Source: Cryobacterium arcticum
GTDB taxonomy: Bacteria; Actinomycetota; Actinomycetes; Actinomycetales; Microbacteriaceae
Direction: 5' to 3'
Assembly (NCBI RefSeq): GCF_001679725.1
Contig: NZ_CP016282.1
Coordinates: forward strand, 1,488,001 to 1,552,000
Length of the DNA stretch: 64,000 bases
Shown here: in pieces, positions 43,731 through 52,087 of the stretch
Numbering within the stretch: position 1 is the first letter of the stretch
Layout of the letters: every line of letters begins with the position of its first letter
Position numbers and translations under genes: made by a program
The notes under the pieces: model-generated
Databases searched by the model: none
Seen by the model: the letters and a program-made list of their open reading frames with translations, nothing else
Told to the model about the DNA's origin: nothing

Positions 43731-45344
43731 CTAGCGGGCCGCGGCCACGAAGGCCGTGGCGAACGCCCAGCGCGGGCTGCTCACCCCTGAGCACATATAG
43801 GCGGGGATACCGCCGGTGCAGGGCTGATCTCGAGTCATCTCCCACCAGCCGAGGCCGGCCAGCCCGTTGGTGCGTGCGAAGGCACCGACCGTGGTGGCGT
43901 CGGCCAGGCCGAACACCTCGCCGGCCACGTCGTTCTGCCCGACCATCGGGGTGACGGCCACGAGGGACAGTCGTTGTGCAGCGGTGAGTCCCGCGAAGGC
44001 CGGGACGATGCCGAGCTGGGCGGCCGTCGACGTCGCGGCGGCGATGGCGGCAGCGCCCATGTTCCGGGTGCCGTCGCCGTAGTCCATGGCCATCACGTTG
44101 ACCGCGGAGAGCGTGACGCCCGCCGTGGTGAATTCGGTGATGGTGCGCAGGCCGTTCTGCAGCAGTCCGGTGGGCATCACCGGCAGGGTCAGTGTGACCT
44201 GCAGCGGATGCCCGGCGGCGGCGCGCTGGGCCTGGAGGGCGGCCACGGCCGTAGCGCGTCTCTGGTTGGCAACGGAGTCCGAGACGTCCGCGCCCTCGAT
44301 GTCGAAGTCGATCCGGTCGAGGGAGAACCGGGTGACCACCTTCGTATAGGCGGCGAGGAGGGTGCTCGGGCTGGTGCAGACCCGCGCGAGTTCGTCATTG
44401 ATCGCGCCGCCGAAGGAGGCGACGAACCGGCCGCCGCCGGACTGGAAGGCCGCGATGGTGGCCAGCGAGTCCCCGGTAGAGCCCACGGCATAGTCGGTGT
44501 ACCCGGCCCAGGTGGGGCTGCAGGGGGCGCCGCGATCGGCCACGATGAATGCCCCGGTCACCGCGTTGACGCCGGCCTTGGCCGCGAAGGCCGGTAGGTC
44601 GGCGGTGGGCCAGAGTCCGAGGTCCACGTAGGGAGCGACCAGGAGGCTGCCGGTCGGTGCCGGTACTGCCGGCGTCGCTGTCGCCGTGGGAGCGGGTGTC
44701 GCTGTGGGCGTCGTGGAGGGGACGGTCGTCGGCGTTGCGGTCGGCGTGGGCGTGGCCGTTGCGGTGGGCTTCGGCGTGGGCGTGGGCGTGGGCGTGGGCG
44801 TGGGCGTGGGTGTCGGTGTCGGTGTGGCCGTCGCCGTCGCCGTCGGCGTGGCACTGGCTGTCGGCGTGGGCGTGGTGGCGCCGAGTGAGCCGTTGATGCT
44901 GCAGGGGATGGTGGCGGCTCCCGCAGGCAGGCCGATCACGGTGCATCCGGAGGGAACGAGCGGTGCCGTGCCGACCTTGAGGGAGGTCAGGCCGAACGAG
45001 GTGGCGGCGCCGGCGGCGAGCGCGGGAGCCCAGGACGGACCTGTCACCGAGAACCCGCCGGTGGCCGGGGCAACGACACCGTTCCACAGGGTGTTCACCG
45101 TGTGGCTGTAGCTGAACGTGAGCTGCCACGGGCTGAGTTTGGTGCCCGAGCTGTTGCGCACGCTGACCTCGGACTGAAATCCGGTCGTCCAGACGTTGGT
45201 GTTCGTCCACGTCACCGCGATCGCCGCGGGTGCCGCGGCCAGGGCCGGAACCGCGGTTCCGGCGGCGAGTCCGAGGGTGAGGAGCATGGCGGTGCCGGCG
45301 GCGATCGCGATCGGGCGAAGCCGGCGGAAGGGTGACTCGTTCAC
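43731..45344 (-). CDS. Secreted chitinase-like GH18 protein with CBM2
   Basis: 537 residues from a GTG with AGAGGA upstream. Signal peptide (IAIAAGTAMLLTLGLAAGTA, cleavage near ALAAAP), a CBM2-type cellulose/chitin-binding domain (about 38-150: VTWTNTNVWTTGFQSEVSV to VIGLPAG), a long TP-rich linker, then a catalytic domain from about 235. LDRIDFDIEGADV holds the GH18 DxxDxDxE motif with the acid glutamate. Ends with two cysteines (QPCTGGIPAYMCSG). It should cleave chitin outside the cell, with the binding domain holding it on the polymer. Confidence 0.9.
   Translation of the reverse strand: MNESPFRRLRPIAIAAGTAMLLTLGLAAGTAVPALAAAPAAIAVTWTNTNVWTTGFQSEVSVRNSSGTKLSPWQLTFSYSHTVNTLWNGVVAPATGGFSVTGPSWAPALAAGAATSFGLTSLKVGTAPLVPSGCTVIGLPAGAATIPCSINGSLGATTPTPTASATPTATATATPTPTPTPTPTPTPTPTPKPTATATPTPTATPTTVPSTTPTATPAPTATATPAVPAPTGSLLVAPYVDLGLWPTADLPAFAAKAGVNAVTGAFIVADRGAPCSPTWAGYTDYAVGSTGDSLATIAAFQSGGGRFVASFGGAINDELARVCTSPSTLLAAYTKVVTRFSLDRIDFDIEGADVSDSVANQRRATAVAALQAQRAAAGHPLQVTLTLPVMPTGLLQNGLRTITEFTTAGVTLSAVNVMAMDYGDGTRNMGAAAIAAATSTAAQLGIVPAFAGLTAAQRLSLVAVTPMVGQNDVAGEVFGLADATTVGAFARTNGLAGLGWWEMTRDQPCTGGIPAYMCSGVSSPRWAFATAFVAAAR
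44773..44811. repeat. Hexanucleotide tandem repeat in the chitinase linker
   Basis: About six uninterrupted copies of GGCGTG (plus strand), coding Thr-Pro on the minus strand. Each unit is two codons, so slippage would change linker length without shifting frame. Confidence 0.75.
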
Positions 45345-45433
45345 GGTGTGTCCTCTGCGTGCATGCGGTGGGCGGCGTAGTAGTCAGTACTATCGTCCGT
45401 CGCGACGGCGCGGTCAGGCGGAACGCACGAAAA

Positions 45434-45459
45434 GGGCGGCTCCCCGAAGGGAGCCGCCC
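45434..45459 (-). terminator. Rho-independent terminator
   Basis: GGGCGGCTCCC, four-base loop, GGGAGCCGCCC: a perfect 11-bp stem followed on the minus strand by TTTTCG. It lies 40 bases past the stop of the acidic repeat protein. Confidence 0.85.
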
Positions 45460-45499
45460 AGCCTCAGTGTTCAGTTACGAACGGTGAGAGCCGTAGAGG

Positions 45500-46174
45500 T
45501 CAGTCGCCGAGGAGCGCGTCCAGGGAGATGCCGCCCAGGGTGTCGTTGACGGCGGAGTCGACGGCGTCGTTGATCTCGGCGCCGAGGTCGCCTCCGGTGA
45601 CGTCGCCACCGGTCACATCACCGATGTCGGTGCCGTTGCCCGAGACGACCGGTGCGTCGACCGGTACGTCGACCGGTGCGTCAACCGGTGCGTCGACCGA
45701 GGTGTCGTTGCCCGAGGCGATGGGCGTGTCGTTGCCCGAGGCGACCGGTGCGTCGATGCCATTGGCGACGTTGTTGCCTGAGGCCACATCGCCGATGTCG
45801 CTGTTGAGTGAATCCTCAACGACCGGGCCGCTCACGAGGGGGCCGTTGACCAGGCCGCCATTGGCCACTCCACCGTCGTTGACGGACGTGTCAGTGCCGG
45901 AGACATCCGTGCCGGAGACGTCGGTGCCCGAAACGTCGGCGCCGGAAACGACCGGTGCCAGGATGCCGGTTCCGGTGTTGCCCGTGATGGCATCGCGCAG
46001 GATGTCGTCAATGAGCTGGGTGCTCGTCGAGGACGACGAGCTGTCGGTCTGTGCGGGGGAGCTGACGTTCTCGATCTCCGCAGCCTGGGCGGGGGCGACG
46101 AGTCCGCCCACGATGAGGGCTGCTGCAGCTCCGGTTGCCCCGAAGATGCCGATTCGCTTGGTGATGTTCTTCAC
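45500..46174 (-). CDS. Secreted acidic Asp/Gly/Ser/Val repeat protein
   Basis: 224 residues from a GTG at 46174 preceded by GGAG. Signal peptide: KNITKRIGIFGATGAAAALI and cleavage at APAQA-AEI. The mature chain is acidic and low-complexity, made of short repeats: VSGAD then three of VSGTD, VASGNDTP and IASGNDTS, DAPVDAPVDVPVDAPV, and DVTGGDVTGGD. No cysteine, no anchor. Such repeats can form beta-helical or calcium-binding stacks, but I recognise no family. Own promoter and terminator, so expressed alone. Confidence 0.72.
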   Translation of the reverse strand: MKNITKRIGIFGATGAAAALIVGGLVAPAQAAEIENVSSPAQTDSSSSSTSTQLIDDILRDAITGNTGTGILAPVVSGADVSGTDVSGTDVSGTDTSVNDGGVANGGLVNGPLVSGPVVEDSLNSDIGDVASGNNVANGIDAPVASGNDTPIASGNDTSVDAPVDAPVDVPVDAPVVSGNGTDIGDVTGGDVTGGDLGAEINDAVDSAVNDTLGGISLDALLGD

Positions 46175-46411
46175 AATGAACTCCAATTCGTTAGTTCTGC
46201 TCCGGCCTCGGAGTAATCCGGGCCGCAGTGGTGGTCCGGAGCGCGAGCCTGCCCGGATTGGTCCTGTGGGCGGAGCGGGGCGGTAATCCGGCCGCTCGGC
46301 ACCGGCGTGCGCAGCCTGACTCAGGCCGAGATCGCTGTCGTGGCGGCGATCGCCGTCGCTGTCGGAGAGGGCTGAAAAAACTGGAGAAAAATTCTGGAGA
46401 AATCCAAACCG

Positions 46412-46440
46412 TTGACTTTGCGACAATCAGCGATATATCG
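46412..46440 (+). promoter_or_regulatory. Promoter and operator of the PadR gene
   Basis: TTGACT at 46412-46417 and TATATC at 46434-46439 are spaced by 16 bases. The -10 lies inside CGATATATCG (46431-46440), a perfect 10-bp palindrome, as expected for an autorepressed PadR gene. The local sequence is clearly AT-richer than its surroundings. Confidence 0.6.
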
Positions 46441-46511
46441 TTGAGTATCGTGGAAATCCCACGAGAAGTCTTCGCCGACTGGCGATGACTACGTGAAAGG
46501 ACGATGCGAGC

Positions 46512-47138
46512 ATGAAGCGCTTCCACCACACAGGCAACCCGGGATTCGGTCCGTCGGAGTTCACTCCCGACCTGCACCGGGCCCATCATGATTCACCCCA
46601 GGAGCGGGGCAGGGGTTTCGGCCGCGGCTTCGGCCCCGGCGGACCGGGCTTCGGCGGTTTCGGCCCCGGATTCGGTCCCGGCGGACCCCGCGGATCCCGT
46701 CGCGCCAACCGCGGCGATGTCCGCTCCGCCATCCTGTCGCTCCTGGCCGATGGTCCATCGAATGGCTATGGTCTCATCCGCGCCATCGAGGAGAAGACCG
46801 GCGGCGCGTGGCGCCCCAGCCCGGGCTCCATCTACCCGACGCTGCAGCAACTCGTCGACGAGGAACTCATCGCGCCGACCGGTGATGGCCGGCGCACCGA
46901 TTATGAGCTCACCGAGGCTGGGCGTGCCTACCTCGCCGAGCACGCTGACGATCTGAAGAAGGCCTGGGATGCTACTCCCGGGCAGTCCGATGCCGATGCC
47001 GCCTTCCACGAGAGTGTCGGCAAGCTGTTCGGGGTCGTGCACCAGTTCCGTGCCTCGGCCACGGATGCCCAGCGTGCCGCCGCGACGGCCAAGCTCGATG
47101 AGGTGCGCCGAGCGCTCTACCTCATCCTCGCGGACTGA
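46512..47138 (+). CDS. PadR family transcriptional regulator with Gly/Arg-rich N-terminus
   Basis: 208 residues, ribosome site AAAGGA. The winged helix occupies about 68-140: ANRGDVRSAILSLLADGPSN, GSIYPTLQQLVDEELIAPTG and RRTDYELTEAGRAYL. Before it is a 65-residue tail rich in Gly, Phe, Arg and Pro (GRGFGRGFGPGGPGFGGFGP), probably disordered. The palindromic operator on its -10 suggests autorepression. No exporter gene follows, so the wider target is not evident. Confidence 0.87.
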   Translation: MKRFHHTGNPGFGPSEFTPDLHRAHHDSPQERGRGFGRGFGPGGPGFGGFGPGFGPGGPRGSRRANRGDVRSAILSLLADGPSNGYGLIRAIEEKTGGAWRPSPGSIYPTLQQLVDEELIAPTGDGRRTDYELTEAGRAYLAEHADDLKKAWDATPGQSDADAAFHESVGKLFGVVHQFRASATDAQRAAATAKLDEVRRALYLILAD

Positions 47139-47262
47139 CCGGCCGGGCGGCCGGGCCGGTTTCCCGGCCCGGCCGCCGGGGGAGCGGCGCCATTGGCCGA
47201 ACGTTGCCCTGTTGGAGAAGAATCTGTTGCCACGGTGTTGGCCGGAGGGCGACAATGGCCGC

Positions 47263-47922
47263 ATGACCCTGGTCCTGAACCTCGTTCGTTCCGCGGTCGC
47301 GCCGCTGACCCGCACCCGGCTCTTTCGCCGGGCGGCACCGGTGGCCCTGCCTCCGATCGAGGATTTCCTCGGAGTCGTCAGCGGAGGCCGGTTGCAACTG
47401 AGCGCGCTGCTCGTGCACTCGCTGGTGCTGCACTCGACGGGCGCCAGGACCGGGGCCGCACGCACGACCCGGTTGATGTACACGCCGGACGGCCACGGCC
47501 GGGCGATCGTGGCCGGCACCAGCTTCGCGCGGGCCCGGCATCCGGCCTGGACCTACAACCTCATCCGGAATCCGCGGGCGGTCGTCGACGTGCGCGGCCG
47601 ACGCCTCACGGTGGTCGCCAGCCTGATGAATCGGGGACAGCGCGAGCGGGCCTGGTTCCTGATCGAGAAACAGTGGCCCGGGTACCGCGCCTACGAACGC
47701 AACTCGGGTCGAACGGTGCGGTTGTTCCTGCTCCGGCCCGTCGCCGAGTCGCCCCGGGGGACGGTCGGGACCGCCTTCAGAAGAAGTGACAAAACGGATT
47801 TTGGCAAGGGGGTAGCGGCAATCGCAAAAATGATTTCACTAATTTTATGCATCCGAATTGAACGGCGGCGGCCGATATTCAGCGTAAATGTCACGGGGAT
47901 TACCGGATTGACCAGGGATTGA
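47263..47922 (+). CDS. Deazaflavin (F420)-dependent nitroreductase family protein, extended
   Basis: 219 residues. LVLHSTGARTGAARTTRLMY, then ARHPAWTYNLIRNPRAVVDV and ERAWFLIEKQWPGYRAYER, are the DDN/PF04075 signature; family members reduce quinones or nitro compounds with F420H2. The normal end would be at RTVRLFLLRP, about residue 160. The frame instead continues about 57 residues into AT-rich DNA (SDKTDFGKGVAAIAKMISLI), which looks non-native. The usual stop may have been lost. Confidence 0.78.
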   Translation: MTLVLNLVRSAVAPLTRTRLFRRAAPVALPPIEDFLGVVSGGRLQLSALLVHSLVLHSTGARTGAARTTRLMYTPDGHGRAIVAGTSFARARHPAWTYNLIRNPRAVVDVRGRRLTVVASLMNRGQRERAWFLIEKQWPGYRAYERNSGRTVRLFLLRPVAESPRGTVGTAFRRSDKTDFGKGVAAIAKMISLILCIRIERRRPIFSVNVTGITGLTRD

Positions 47923-48102
47923 GAAGACTTCCAGCCGCACAGCGCTGACGCAAGAGGGTGCGCCGCATTCGGAGGACCTTGCTGGCAAAAGGTGAGCATC
48001 CGTCCAGAAACGTCCTGCATGGTGGTCACTTCGCCCGGGCAGGTCCCGCCCGAGAGCCGCCGGACCAGAATCGCTTCGGCACCCCAGCATCCGCGATTCA
48101 TC

Positions 48103-48131
48103 TTGTGAAAGTCATACGTAACCTTGATATT
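48103..48131 (+). promoter_or_regulatory. Putative sigma-70 promoter
   Basis: TTGTGA (-35), 17-base spacer, GATATT (-10). It would start RNA near 48138 and give a leader of about 110 bases before the GTG at 48250. Confidence 0.45.
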
Positions 48132-48188
48132 CCGCTTACCCCGCAACCCAGCTTCCCGTCCCCCCGCCTCCGATACCTCTCTCCGTGC

Positions 48189-48217
48189 CACCTCCACCGA
48201 CCTGGTCGGCCGAGGTG
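48189..48217 (+). promoter_or_regulatory. Leader hairpin ahead of the upstream frame
   Basis: Arms CACCTC/GAGGTG and CGACC/GGTCG separated by symmetric 3-base internal loops. The right arm contains GAGG directly ahead of an ATG (48218), so folding would hide that ribosome site. Confidence 0.45.
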
Positions 48218-48253
48218 ATGCCCGAGCTGCGAAGAGTCACCGGACCCGGGTGA
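48218..48253 (+). CDS. Possible 11-residue leader peptide
   Basis: ATG CCC GAG and on encodes MPELRRVTGPG and stops with TGA overlapping the GTG start of the next gene (GTGA). Position and overlap suggest coupled translation of the secreted protein. Too short to be sure it is real. Confidence 0.3.
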   Translation: MPELRRVTGPG

Positions 48254-49116
48254 CGCGTCGATCCGCCGCCGCACTGGCCGTGCTGTCGATCGGTGCGATG
48301 GTCGGCACCGGTCTGGTGCTTGAGCCGGCCATGGCCGCCCAGAATGACCGGGTCGCCGAGACTGCCGCCCTCACCGCCAGCACTGGACGGCACGCCGAAC
48401 AGCTCAGCGCCTACAGCAACATCGTCGATGCCCATGCCGAAAAGGCCGCCGAAGGCACCCTCGCCGGCGCGAACGGGGTGATCTCGGCCGCGCAGAACAA
48501 GGCTGACGCCACCAAGCTCGCCACCAACGTCGCCATGCTCAGCAACTACCAGCAGCTGGCGCCCGAGCGCATCTACGATCTCGTCGACGCCACCAATGCC
48601 GAGGTCGCTCCCGTGCAGGCTGCCACCGCCGAGGCCGATCGCATCGCCGCCGAGCAGGCCGCCGCGGCGGCCGCTGCGCAGGCTGCCGCCGAGCAGGCCG
48701 CCGCCCAGAAGGCGGCCGAAGCCAAGGCGGCCCAGGCCGCCCAGGCCGCTCAGTCCGCTCAGGCCGCACCGAAGGCCAGCAGTGCTCCGGCGGCGTCGGC
48801 TCCGACCAACCCGAGCGGGGCCCAGGCCATCGCCCGCGACATGATGGCGTCCAAGTACGGTTGGGGTTCGGACCAGTTCGCCTGCCTCGTCAGCCTGTGG
48901 AACAAGGAGTCCGGCTGGAACGTGAATGCCTACAACGCCTCGAGCGGAGCCACCGGCATCCCACAGGCGCTGCCCGGCAGCAAGATGGCTTCGGCCGGCT
49001 CCGACTGGGCCACCAACCCGGCGACCCAGATCTCCTGGGGCCTCGGCTACATCTCGGGCAGCTACGGCACGCCGTGCGCCGCCTGGTCGAAGTCGCAGTC
49101 GGTGGGCTGGTACTAG
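48250..49116 (+). CDS. Secreted lytic transglycosylase-like protein
   Basis: 288 residues if the GTG at 48250 is used; no strong ribosome site, so start uncertain. Signal peptide with TRRSAAALAVLSIGAMVGTG and cleavage near PAMA-AQ. The middle is a long Ala/Gln/Glu-rich coiled coil (AEQAAAQKAAEAKAAQAAQA). The C-terminal 85 residues, from KYGWGSDQFACLVSLWNKES to the terminal SVGWY, are the actinobacterial SLT-type domain; LWNKESGW places the catalytic glutamate. Two cysteines may pair. Likely remodels peptidoglycan outside the cell. Confidence 0.8.
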   Translation: MTRRSAAALAVLSIGAMVGTGLVLEPAMAAQNDRVAETAALTASTGRHAEQLSAYSNIVDAHAEKAAEGTLAGANGVISAAQNKADATKLATNVAMLSNYQQLAPERIYDLVDATNAEVAPVQAATAEADRIAAEQAAAAAAAQAAAEQAAAQKAAEAKAAQAAQAAQSAQAAPKASSAPAASAPTNPSGAQAIARDMMASKYGWGSDQFACLVSLWNKESGWNVNAYNASSGATGIPQALPGSKMASAGSDWATNPATQISWGLGYISGSYGTPCAAWSKSQSVGWY

Positions 49117-49144
49117 CCGCCGCTCGCACGTACAGAACCACCGG

Positions 49145-49184
49145 CCGGTCGGTCGGCACCGGGAAACCGGTGTCGGCCGACCGG
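49145..49184 (+). terminator. Terminator after the transglycosylase-like gene
   Basis: CCGGTCGGTCGGCACCGG and CCGGTGTCGGCCGACCGG pair over 18 positions with two wobble or mismatch sites around a GAAA tetraloop, 29 bases after the stop codon. Confidence 0.75.
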
Positions 49185-49254
49185 TCTCTGTATCCGGCCG
49201 GTCCATTCGAACCGACCACACGCGCAGGATGGCGGGCGGGCGTACTCTCGGGGC

Positions 49255-49716
49255 ATGAAACGTGCGCTTGCGTTCGCTCTGGTCGTCGCTCAGATACTGC
49301 TGCTCGCCGGGCTGCTGGTATTGCCGCACGGCACGCTGTGGCCCGTGAACGGCTTTGTCATCGCCACGTCGATTGCCCTCGTGGCGATCGGTGTGACGCT
49401 GGCCGTGCAGGGATCCACCTCTCTCGGCCCGGCGATGACCGCCAGCCCGATTCCGCGCGACAACGCTCCGCTCGCTACGACCGGGGTGTACGGGGTGGTG
49501 CGCAACCCGATCTACACCGGGCTCATGACGGCCGGCCTCGGGTTGACCGTGATCGGGTCATCCGCCCTGCACGTGGTGGTGTGGCTCGCCCTGATCGGGC
49601 TGTTCTCCGGAAAGGCCCGGTGGGAGGAGCGGATGCTCGTGACCGAGCATCCGGATTACTCCGAATACGCGGCCAGAGTCGGCCGGTTTCTGCCCGGCGT
49701 GGGCCGAATTCGGTGA
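49255..49716 (+). CDS. Isoprenylcysteine carboxylmethyltransferase-family membrane protein
   Basis: 153 residues, about four hydrophobic helices starting [24 protein letters not shown] at the N-terminus. [20 protein letters not shown] and [20 protein letters not shown] are the SAM-binding signature of the ICMT/PEMT (NnrU-like) membrane methyltransferases. The acceptor in bacteria is generally unknown. Single gene. Confidence 0.83.
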   Translation: MKRALAFALVVAQILLLAGLLVLPHGTLWPVNGFVIATSIALVAIGVTLAVQGSTSLGPAMTASPIPRDNAPLATTGVYGVVRNPIYTGLMTAGLGLTVIGSSALHVVVWLALIGLFSGKARWEERMLVTEHPDYSEYAARVGRFLPGVGRIR

Positions 49717-49756
49717 GCCGGGTAAGGATTCGGGCGGCAAAACCGTTACCCCCACC

Positions 49757-50755
49757 ATGACGACACCGCTTTCCATTCTCGACCTTGCCCCCATCGCTCC
49801 CGGCCAGACCATTCGGGAGAGCTTCGCGGCCAGTGTCGCGCTCGCCCAGACCGCCGAGAAGAACGGGTACGAGCGGGTCTGGTACGCAGAGCACCACAAC
49901 ATGCCCACCATCGCGTCCTCCGCGACGAGCGTGCTGATCGGGCATGTGGCCTCGCAGACGTCCACCATTCGCCTGGGCTCCGGCGGCGTCATGCTGCCCA
50001 ACCACTCGCCGCTGACCATCGCCGAGCAGTACGGCACCCTCGCGGAGCTCTACCCCGGTCGTATCGACCTGGGCCTGGGCCGCGCGCCCGGCAGCGACCA
50101 GACCACGGCGCGGGCCATGCGCCGCGACCCGCGCGCGTCCGACCAGTTCCCGCAGGACGTGATGGAGCTGGGCGCTTACCTCCGCGACGAATCGATCATC
50201 CCGGGCGTGCGCGCCGTGCCGGGCGCGGGAACCAACGTGCCCCTGTACATCCTCGGCTCGTCCCTCTTCGGCGCCGGCCTGGCCGCGGCGCTCGGCCTGC
50301 CCTACGCTTTCGCGTCGCACTTCGCCCCCGACTCGCTCTTCGAGGCCATCGCCACCTACCGCCGCGATTTCACGCCGTCGGCTCAGCTGGCCGAGCCCTA
50401 CCTGATGGTGGCCGCCAACGTGATCGCGGCCGACGATGCGGCGGATGCGACCGAGCAGTTCACGCTCATGCGCCGCTCCCGGGTGCGCAGCATGATCTCC
50501 CGCGGACCGGCGACGCCGGACTACTCCGACGAGCAGATCGACGCGTTCCTCACCACCACGGAAGGACGCCGCCTCGCCGACATGATGCGCTACTCCGCCG
50601 TGGGCACCCCCGCCGATGTGCGGACGTTCCTCGACGACCTCGTCGCATCCACCGGGGCCGACGAACTCATCCTGGCCCACGCCTCGCAGCAGATCGGTGA
50701 CCGGCTGCGCTCCGTCGAGCTGACCGCAGGGGCCATGGCCGGCGCCCTGGCCTGA
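49757..50755 (+). CDS. LLM class flavin-dependent oxidoreductase
   Basis: 332 residues. Luciferase-like TIM barrel: [60 protein letters not shown] and [20 protein letters not shown] match the group of LuxA-like monooxygenases annotated as alkanal monooxygenase-like. FMN or F420 as cofactor is not settled by the sequence. Substrate unknown. Confidence 0.87.
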   Translation: MTTPLSILDLAPIAPGQTIRESFAASVALAQTAEKNGYERVWYAEHHNMPTIASSATSVLIGHVASQTSTIRLGSGGVMLPNHSPLTIAEQYGTLAELYPGRIDLGLGRAPGSDQTTARAMRRDPRASDQFPQDVMELGAYLRDESIIPGVRAVPGAGTNVPLYILGSSLFGAGLAAALGLPYAFASHFAPDSLFEAIATYRRDFTPSAQLAEPYLMVAANVIAADDAADATEQFTLMRRSRVRSMISRGPATPDYSDEQIDAFLTTTEGRRLADMMRYSAVGTPADVRTFLDDLVASTGADELILAHASQQIGDRLRSVELTAGAMAGALA

Positions 50756-50807
50756 GGCGCCGCAGGCGGGGTACGACCGGCACGGCAGAGTCGGTAAAGT
50801 GCAAGGC

Positions 50808-51167
50808 ATGACCCCGGATGCCCTCGTCGAGTTCTGCCTGAGCCTGCCGCAGGCCACCGAGACGTTCCCGTTCGGCGAGGAGACCAGCGTCTTCAAGACC
50901 AGCGGCAACGGCAAGATCTTCGCCCTCAGTGCCCTGGACGGGGAGCCTTTCTCGGTGTCGCTCAAGTGCGACCCCGAGGAGGGCCGGGCGCTGCGGGAGG
51001 AGTTCCCCGCGCACATCATCCCGGGCTACCACCTGAACAAGAAGCACTGGATCACCATCGTTCTCGACGGCTTCGTGCCCGACGAACTCGTGGAGAACCT
51101 GCTGCGCGACAGTCACGCGCTGGTGCGCCCGAAGGTGCCGCGGGCGCCCCGGGGGAGTGCCGGCTAG
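50808..51167 (+). CDS. MmcQ/YjbR family protein
   Basis: 119 residues from ATG at 50808. ALVEFCLSLPQATETFPFGE, GKIFALSAL and HIIPGYHLNKKHWITIVLDG are the MmcQ/YjbR signature. The fold resembles the CyaY/double-wing DNA-binding fold, but no function is established. 52 bases after the LLM oxidoreductase on the same strand. Confidence 0.85.
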   Translation: MTPDALVEFCLSLPQATETFPFGEETSVFKTSGNGKIFALSALDGEPFSVSLKCDPEEGRALREEFPAHIIPGYHLNKKHWITIVLDGFVPDELVENLLRDSHALVRPKVPRAPRGSAG

Positions 51168-51192
51168 TCACCGCCTGGTCGGTTGGGTGGTC

Positions 51193-51855
51193 CTAGGACG
51201 CGTCGAGCGCCTCGCCGGTGGGGTCGACCGCATCCGCGTCGACCAGCGGCATGCCGCCCAGCGGCACGCCGGCCCACGACAGCAGCGTCCAGCCCTCGTC
51301 CGGGGAGCCGGACAGCTCGACAACGCCGGTGTTGTCCAGGTCGTGCAGCCCTGCGAACATCGGCGGCACGTTGGTGGCCCGGGCGGCGGCCCAGACCCGG
51401 ATCGCCGCACCGTGGCTGAACACCGCCGCCGTCGCCCCGCTCGCCGCGGCCACGGCGATGTCGGCGTCGAACCGGGCGAAGAAGGCATGGCCATCCGTGC
51501 CGCCCGGCATCCCCACATCGAGGTTGCCGGCGCCCCAGGCGAACACGGTCTCCATATAGGTGCGGATGGAAGCATGGTCGCTGCGCCGTTCGAGGGTGCC
51601 GGCCTCGATCTCGTGCAGGCCATCGGCCACCTGGATGTCGAGGCCACGGTCGACGGCGAGCGGGCGGGCCGTGAGCTGGGTGCGATGCAGCGTGGACGCG
51701 AAAATGGTGTCGATCGAGTCGAACCGGAGGGCGTCGGGAATGACGGCGGCCTGACGCTCACCGAGCTCGGTGAGGCCCGGGCCCGGGTGAGCGGTGTCGA
51801 GCTGCCCGAGCACATTGGCAGGAGTCTGGCCGTGACGGATCAGGAGAAGTCGCAT
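51193..51855 (-). CDS. Histidine phosphatase family protein
   Basis: 220 residues from ATG at 51855. LLLIRHGQTPANVLGQLDTA holds the catalytic histidine (H8) and AAVFSHGAAIRVWA the second; LHEIEAGTLERRS is the acidic substrate loop. It is the third histidine phosphatase in the window and belongs to the broad phosphoglycerate-mutase-like branch. Substrate unknown. Confidence 0.87.
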   Translation of the reverse strand: MRLLLIRHGQTPANVLGQLDTAHPGPGLTELGERQAAVIPDALRFDSIDTIFASTLHRTQLTARPLAVDRGLDIQVADGLHEIEAGTLERRSDHASIRTYMETVFAWGAGNLDVGMPGGTDGHAFFARFDADIAVAAASGATAAVFSHGAAIRVWAAARATNVPPMFAGLHDLDNTGVVELSGSPDEGWTLLSWAGVPLGGMPLVDADAVDPTGEALDAS

Positions 51856-51972
51856 GGTCCATCCAGCATAGGCACCGCGTCTCCGCAGGAACAGTCGGTG
51901 GGCCCGAGCGTCTGCTGAGTGCAGTCCTGCCGGCGGATGCCCCGTTGCCGCTGCGCCGCGGTGCCGCCGAGT

Positions 51973-52020
51973 TGCCGCACAAGACCCTCTCCGGGCTCCC
52001 GAGGGGGGCACTATGCGGCA
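51973..52020. repeat. REP-like hairpin, copy 1 (inverted relative to the other two)
   Basis: Ends TGCCGCA and TGCGGCA with inner GGGGGCACTA. Read on the minus strand it aligns with 53954-54000: TGCCGCATAGTGCCC versus TGCCGCATAGTTCCC, and both lead to GCGGCAACTCGGCG. Imperfect palindrome in the promoter-side gap of the CoA-disulfide reductase gene. Confidence 0.6.
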
Positions 52021-52057
52021 CGTCGACGCATTCGGGCGAGCCCACGCCGACTTGCGG

Positions 52058-52073
52058 ATACCCCATGGGGTAT
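52058..52073. promoter_or_regulatory. CsoR/CstR-type operator
   Basis: ATACCCCATGGGGTAT is a perfect 16-bp palindrome 14 bases before the start of the CoA-disulfide reductase gene. TACCCC-GGGGTA dyads are the known sites of CsoR-family repressors, including the persulfide sensor CstR. Given the gene it precedes, a CstR-like sulfide-responsive site is most likely. No CsoR/CstR gene is in the window. Confidence 0.75.
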
Positions 52074-52087
52074 AGCAGGATGGAGTC

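Larger units (their letters stand above)
47923..48249. other. Leader/promoter region of the lytic transglycosylase-like gene
   Basis: No protein gene seen except a short upstream frame at its end. It contains a likely promoter (48103-48131) and a hairpin (48189-48217). The start of this region and the 100 bases before it are clearly less GC-rich than the surroundings (25 of 60 bases at 47821-47880 are G or C by hand count). Confidence 0.5.

Noticed and set aside
47691..48197. 168-codon minus-strand frame over the AT-rich patch
   Set aside because: No ribosome site, no recognisable motif, overlaps the reductase end and the likely promoter of the next gene.
47923..48249. c-di-AMP (ydaO-type) riboswitch ahead of the secreted cell-wall gene
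   Set aside because: Such leaders are common before cell-wall lytic genes in actinobacteria, but I could not find the conserved GGGGTGAA or AGCTAACCTCGTAGGC-like segments.
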